Shown here in pieces: positions 32,901 through 39,986 of a DNA stretch of 42,604 nt. The DNA lies in the NCBI GenBank assembly GCA_049999725.1, contig JBNGIS010020161.1, positions 25,903 through 68,506 on the forward strand, written 5' to 3'. Under the pieces are notes generated by a model, which made no database searches, was not told where the DNA came from, and saw only the letters and a list, made by a program, of their open reading frames with translations. Source of the stretch: Haplomitrium mnioides (taxonomy: Eukaryota; Marchantiophyta; Haplomitriopsida; Calobryales). The stretch's first letter is position 1; each line of letters starts with the position of its first letter. Made by a program: the position numbers and the translations under genes.

Positions 32901-35900
32901 CCTCTGTTGCACAATATTGCAGTTGCACGTTAGCTTCAATAAGTTCTCTTGTGAAGTGATACTCAATATTGATGTGTTTGGTCCATGAATGGTGATAACC
33001 AGTTTTATGCGTCCTTGATTGTCACACTTAATGATTGTTGGTGTCCTTGCTTCAATCCAATCTCATCAAGAAACCTGCAAATCCACACTGCTTCTTTACA
33101 TGCATTTGTCAATGCCATGTACTCAGCTTCAGTTGATGAATGGGCAGTGGCCCTCTGCATTTTACTGCTCCAGGAGATACCTCCATCTCCTACAGTAAAC
33201 ATATCCAGAAGGGGTCTCCTTGTGTCAAGGCCTTTTCCCCAATCTGCATCACTTTAGCCAGTGGGTTTGATCCCTTTATCACCATAGTGAGTGATGTCAA
33301 GATCCCTTGTACCCTTCAAGTACCTTATAACTCGCTTAGCTGCCTTCCAGTGCTGCTGATCTGGGATGTTCACAAACCTACTCAGAGCTCCCACTGAATC
33401 TGGGCTGTTCACACACCTACTCAGAGCTCCCACTGAATTTCCAAGGTGTGGCCTTGTTCCTAGCATTACAGACCCCTAATTTCAGTCTTGTGATATCAAC
33501 CCTAAGTTTAGCTTGTGTGGCTAAGGAGGTTAGCCTTGTGAGTATTTAAAGGAGTGAGGGGGCACTCACTTCACACACTCTTGCTTGCTTGCTGTAGAGA
33601 TACTTTTGATAATAAAGTATATGAGAAGAAGCTCAATGATCAGCCTTCACAAGTCTCAGCTACAGCTCTTTGATCTCTATATGATTTATGAACATGGTAT
33701 CAGAGCATTTTCATGAATAGAGAGCAAGGTTCATGAATAGAATAGAATAGAATAGAATAGAATTCGATTAAAGTCCAGAGCCAGCCCTAGCACCATAAGG
33801 ACTGAGAGTACAATGCGCACAAGAGTGTGAAGGGGTGCAAAAACAGAAGTAGTAAGCTAAAAAATGTTTAACTGAGAACAGTTGAGTGGGGACAAACCCA
33901 CTTGTGAGTCATTTGCTCATTCTCTTGCCTCTAGTCTCTATGTCTAATCTGCCTATTTCTGAGATCTAAGCAGCATGAGCTCCCGAAAGAAGAGTGCCAG
34001 CCAGTGTTTAATCATGATATTTGAGAAATTGTTTGTGCATACCTTCGGAGGTTGTATTTGATGTGTGGAAATAAAGTTTTTACTTCCTGTCAAAAAAAAA
34101 AGAAGAGAAAGTACATAAGTTGCTATACTGGCTTACCATCAGTGTTGATGATAAGATGATGGGAGATGTATCTGCAGCAAAGACATCCAAGGAAGCTTGG
34201 GATATTTTGAAGAATAGAATAGAATAGAATAGAATAGAATAGAATAGAATTTGATTAAAGTCCCGAGCCAGCCCTAGGGCCATAAGGACTGAGAGTACAA
34301 TGCGCACAAGAGTGCGGAGGGGTGCAAAAATAAAAAGTAGTAAGCTAAAACAAGTTAAACTGAGAACAGTTGAGCGGGGACAAACCCGCTTGTGAGTCAT
34401 ATGCTCACTCTCTCGCCTCTAGTCTCTATGTCTAATCTGCCTATTTCTGAGATCTAAGCAGCATGAGTTCCCGAAAGAAGAATAGAATAGAATTAGATTA
34501 AAGTCCCGAGCCAGCCCTAGGGCCATAAGGACTGAGAGTACAATGCGCACAAGAGTGCGGAGGGGTGCAGAAATAAAAAGTAGTAAGCTAAAACAAGTTA
34601 AACTAAGAACAGTTGAGCGGGGACAAAGAAGAATAGATATGCAGTCACATCAGATGCAAGAAAGCTGACACTGCAGATGGAGTTTTCTCAGTTTGCAGAA
34701 AGAAAAACTCAATATCAATACCTATGCCTTGAAAATTAAGTCACTCGATAAACAGCTGGTGAATTTAGGAGAAGATGTGAGTAGAATAGAATTCGATTAA
34801 AGAGAGTGCCATGGTGGCAGTATGCCTGAATGGATTGGGCAAAGAATATAAACACCCTATGTTCTGTCAAAGGCTTCAAGAATGCTTTCTCTTTTCTCTT
34901 CATTTTGAGCAATCGTCCAGTTTCTACAGGTGTCATGCCAAGCTTTCCGTTCGCAATCAGTCTCATTCAGATTTTATTTTTAAAGCAGTACATTCCATGT
35001 GTGACTTCTCAGACCTGATCTCTTGAGCTATGACCAGTGCCTTTGGAATTCTGTGCCTGGGATGCTTTGCTTCCAGGTTGGCTTCCACCTTTTGGTACTC
35101 TCCCAAATGGATCAGTATCAGCACTCCACAGAGATACTGTGATTGGGTGGGGTTCCAGTGAAGAGTGAGATATGACTCACCACTTAGATTTACTTCATTA
35201 TTGTAATTTTTGTTTTTCTCTTCTTTTGCTTGCACCTTGATGCGTGTTGTATTTTCAGTTCCTGTGGCCTAGGGCGGGTCTGGGACGTTTATCAAAATTC
35301 ATTTCATTTCAATTCAATTGGGGGACCTTCAAGCATGTCTTGTGAGCAGATGAGTGATGAATAGAATAGAATAGAATTCGATTAAAGTCCAGAGCCATGA
35401 GGACTGAGAGTACAATGCGCACAAGAGTGTGGAGGGGTGCAAAAACGAAAGTAGTAAGCTAAAATTTGTTTAACTGAAAACAGTTGAGCGGGGACAAACC
35501 CGCTTGTGAGTCATATGCTCACTCTCTCGTCACTAATCTCTATGTCTAATCTGTCTGTTTCTGAGATCTAAGCACCATGAGTTCCCGTAAGAAGAGTGCC
35601 AGCCAACGTTGATCATGATATTTGAGAAATTGTTGTACTGTCCCATTCTGTTCTACAAAAAGTCCATGATACCTTCCCCGGATTTCATAGAATCTGGGGC
35701 AACAGAAGATGATGTCGTGTTCATCTTCCATGACTTGTAGATTGCATTGGAGGCACAGCAGCTTCTCAAGTCGGACTTTGCTGTCGATCTTGGACCATTT
35801 GGCTGTTTCACATCTCAGTCGATGAGATCCAGTACGAAGTTGTGTGAGGGTCTGGACCAGTTTAAGTGACATGTTGCTCGTCAAGTATTGTTGGATTTGC

Positions 35901-38900
35901 CTTGAGGGAGTGTTGTTGACGAGTGCCTTGTACTTGACAGTTCGGGATGCCGCACTGTAGGATTGCCATATGACTGTGAAGTAATGTGTTGATAGATGGT
36001 CCATAAGCACTTTTCCTGATTGTTTAGGAAGATCATCTATATCCAGTCCCCATCTTTTGAGCCATTTCTGGCATTGATTGTACCAATTTGTGGGGTCTCC
36101 AGGAGCTCCCTGACGAGATGCCTCCATAGCCATGCTGGGTATCTGGCCGGTGTATTGTCTTGGATCGATTGCAGGTATGTGACAAGTTTCATCACTGCGT
36201 GCGCCTCAATGGGTATCATACCAAATTCAGCTGCCAGGATGTGTAGAGGTGTGGTGGTGCGTGCATTGGCCAATCTAGTGAGGAACCTCTTGAGGGGTTT
36301 CTCACCATGTTTCAACCACATGGTCGGAGTTAGAGAGGGTCCCCATACTTCTGCTCCATATGTTGCTGTTGGAACAACGAAGGTATGGAAGAGGTCGATT
36401 CTCATGGTATATGCCATATATCTTTTGCCTTGCACCAGCTGTTCAATTGGTATAAGCTGACGAGACCTGCCGTAATCCTGCGCTCGGCTCCAAAGCCCCA
36501 TCCTCTCTGGGTATGTATTGGTATCCCCAAATAGGTGTACTGGTTCATCACTTCGGCATTGTCCCGCCTGAAGTTGAAGGTATCCCTCTGTGCTGTGGTG
36601 AGCCATTTTCCAAAGACCAGAACCTTGGTTTTCTTCATATTGACAGTCATACCGGATTGGCTACAAAAATCGTCATTCAATCCGCCTATGCCAATATCAG
36701 TTTGGTCGATGGTCTGCTAATCGCGTGTGCTCAGCTTGCCAATATCTTCGTCGACGGTCTGCTAATCATGTTTGCTCAGTTCGCCGTATCTTTGTCGATG
36801 GTCTACAAATCGCGTGTGCTCAGCTCGCCGCTAATCCCAGGAGATGATTTTTTCTTCAGGTCGATCCTACATGACGGGCTCCTCCTCGTCATCCTCGTGA
36901 AACTGTCCCGTCCATCATGGAAGCTCCATCGCTCTGTCACGAACCCGTCTCCATCGCCATTGTGCCACCGCGCAGACGCGACCCTCACTAACCTGTTAGT
37001 TTAGGTTAGTTTGGTGGTCTCGCTAAAAAGAGGAGCCCTCATTACAAACTGAGGTGCTCTTCTTTGGGAGTCTGATAGATTAGTTGAGCACCCTAAAAGT
37101 TAAGAGAAGAAGTTAGAGAGAGAGAGAGAGAATAGAATAGAATAGAATAGAATAGAATTCAATTAAAGTCCAGAGCTTTTTTTTAAAGTCCAGAGAGAGA
37201 GAGAGAGAGAGAGAGAGATTGAAACCCTAACGCGCAGACAGGGGGCGCAGGCAGGTGGTCATGAAAGAAAAATTCGAATTGCGGGTGGTCATGAAAGAAA
37301 AATTCGAATTCTCGGCTCCTTCATGTTGAAGGAGGGAGAATCCAATCCTCCTGAGGAACATTTGATGGATCTCGTCATCGCCTGACGAGAAATTTGATAT
37401 ACTTCACTTGCCTTTTGAGCCAGAAATTTTGAGCGAGAGCTGCCCGTGGTGAGAAGTCGATAGTCTGTGTGCTTCGCGAGCACAGACAAGGGCGTCGCAG
37501 GATGCAGGAGAAAGGCATGGTAGAAGCATAGCGTCGGAGAGATTTCGAGTGGGGGTTTCTTTCGAGCGGCCGTTTCGCAGGAGGATAGCGTCGCTGGAGA
37601 TGGTTCGAAGGACACAAGGTTGTCCTAAAGTGGCAGAATGATAGTTCGCGAAGGCTTGTGGGCTACAGAGGGCTCGTTATAGATCGTGAAGGCTGGTTCA
37701 GCACTAGGAGACCTTCGCAAACGAAAAAATAAAGAAAAAGCGTCTGTTTTTTGCTGCTCGTGATACTCTCTAACACCACTGGAGTCTGTTCGCTAGTTTC
37801 GTGAACACTCACGGGCTGAAAAACACTGCTCATGATTATGCTGGAGCCGCGGGAGGAAATGCGTCCGTTTTTGCTGCTCGTGATGGCCCTTAACGCCGAT
37901 GGAGTTTGTGAACACTGGCATTGCGTGTGCTGAGAAACACGAAGTTCGCCCGGTCTGCTTTCCAGCTAGCGTGATCTAGGCATCGAGCAGATGAAACTGA
38001 GAGAATCACGAGCAGATTTTTGAGGAACGTAAGTGCAATTTTCCTATTTCGGAAGTGCTGGAACGCAGCATGAGGCAACTTAGATGGACATTTGATTGTC
38101 CTAGATCAGCAGAGTGACCATTTGCGAATCAGCAGACTGTAGCTTCAGGAGTTCGAAGGTGTTAGGCTGCTGGTAAACTTTTTTTGTCAGCATGTCAAAA
38201 GCTATTCCTTGGTCACCTGGCTCTCGTTTGGGAAAAGAAGTGCTTGTAGGAAGCTCATCCCCTTACCGCCCCTTCCCCTGTAAGCTCAAGGGTCAAGAAG
38301 CAGAGGCAAGAAGGAAAAAGACCATTTCCTTGCCTCCAAAAGAGTTCAGAGTGGATCAGGATCTATGCTCACTCACTTCTGAGCAGCTTAGGAAGAGGCT
38401 GCTCATTGGAAGGTTTAGGAGCTTCTTCCCAGGCCTCAAGGAGATTTCTGAATGGTTTGGGAAAATTTGTTCTCAGAAAGGGTGGAAGGCTACAGTGCTC
38501 AGGATGATTGGGAAAGGTTTTTTTCTCGTTTTGGCAGAAGAAGAAAATGCCAGAACCGAGCTCCTTACTGGAGTACCCTTCTCTTTGAAGAGTATGAAAT
38601 GTATATTCCAACCATGGCGACCAAAGTTTGACCCACTGGTCAAACAAGCTCAGGTCCCTACTTGGATTACCTTGCCGTTCTTCCCTGAAGAGCTACGCAA
38701 TCAGCTTCCAATGATTGCTAGCCTCTTTGGCAAAATCATTTATGTTCCTTCCGTACTTGATGAGATGCATGTCAGATTCTGTGTCCAGCTTGACACATCC
38801 AAAGGAGTAACTTCAGTTTTGGAGCTATTGTGCCCCGAGGGGATCTACTCCCAAGAAGTTGAGTATGACGGAATTCCTCTTTGATGCTTCCTCTGCAGGA

Positions 38901-39938
38901 GCACTGATGACCTAGTTGGAAAATGTCCTAGAGGGAGGGCATGTGGATTTGCCAACAAAATGAGGGGTGAGGCCATCACACATGCCAATAGGGCACCTTC
39001 TTTGAATCCGGAGGCTTCTCCATCCACATCAAAGGACTTTGAAGACCAAGGAAGGCACTCAGCAGAGGAAGAATCCAGAGATCAGGCAGAGGCGATCCCA
39101 TTGGCAGAGAATCACTGTGATGGTCAACACAAAATACAGACCAGTTCAGGGAGGAGGTCCTCTACCATCCATCATCCAAGAGTGCGGACGGTGACTGGGG
39201 ATTTCCAAGATGATTCTGCGGCTGCACCGGAGACTAGCTCAGATGCTCCTATGGCAGTTAATGAGACGATTGTTGATACAAGTGACAAGTTGGGGTCTGA
39301 AGAGACACCAAAGCTCCAAATTGTCCAAGCTGATGTGACCAAAGCCACCACAGAAGCCCAAGTAACAGTGGAGGCGGTTTCTGACCAGGAGGAGAGCAAG
39401 TGGCAAAAGGTCACAAAAAGGTATACACGACGGGAGAAAATGAAAGGGGTGGTGGCAAATCAGGCTACATGCAGCAAGTCAGGGAAAGCTACTATCCTGG
39501 CCACCAAGTGCCGAACAAGGTCCTCAAAACGTTTGTCTCCAGAACAGGATGTCCTGACAAAGAGAGTCCCGGAGGAAGGTTCTATTTTCTTGGAAATGTC
39601 CTTAGAGGATGATTCACTGCTTCACAGTGTAATTCCCTCTAGGCTTTCTATAGAACCAGAGATTTGAAGATGCATCAGGCTATTAATTAGAGGGACTAGA
39701 GTGTTTGAAGTGTCCTTTGATTATAGATGTTGATTATTTTTTGGATTGATGGCCTAGGGCTAGTAATCTACCTTAGGAGGACTTGTGATAGATTCTATTG
39801 GTAGGTAGCTGTTGCTGGACACCTTTGTGTCCCGACTTGGCTACCCTTGAGGAAGTGGTTTGCTTATTCCAGACTTTGATGTTTTGCCGCTTCAGCGGTT
39901 GTATTTGATGTGTGGAAATAAAGTTTTTACTTCCTGTC

Positions 39939-39986
<48 letters not shown>

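Larger units (their letters stand above)
34102..34853 (+). pseudogene. copia gag, split by LINE insertions
   Basis: Gag pieces of the plus-strand copia whose LTR ends at 33694. 34108-34212 encodes LTISVDDKMMGDVSAAKTSK then EAWDILK. 34628-34780 encodes YAVTSDARKLTLQMEFSQF and, after a shift, YALKIKSLDKQLVNLGEDV. 34801-34853 encodes AMVAVCLNGLGKEYK. These are consecutive segments of a copia UBN2-type gag. They are separated by two back-to-back LINE copies (34213-34627) and a ~20-bp insert (34781-34800). Then the gag is cut at 34854 by a minus-strand L1 fragment. Confidence 0.75.
37313..39983 (+). mobile_element. ORF1-only LINE derivative
   Basis: A 5' region with a ~121-bp tandem duplication (37739-37945) leads to a complete LINE ORF1 (38192-39667). 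ORF1 is followed at once by a ~270-bp 3' UTR with AATAAA (39917-39922) and CTTCCTGTCA. No ORF2 is present. Where poly(A) is expected there is AAAAG(AG)n. Further copies of its 3' end are at 34034-34101 and 40985-41136, and a minus-strand ORF1 copy is at 41323-41930. Their spread suggests a mobile family. The left boundary is uncertain. Confidence 0.65.

Noticed and set aside
33740-34650. (GAATA)n arrays as telomere-like or CRISPR-like repeats
   Set aside because: They are the tails of truncated LINE copies with shared 3' UTR sequence attached; there are no regular repeat-spacer units.
36513-37004. 163-codon plus-strand open frame
   Set aside because: Its left half is antisense to the LINE RT and its right half crosses a 45-bp tandem repeat; no family resemblance.
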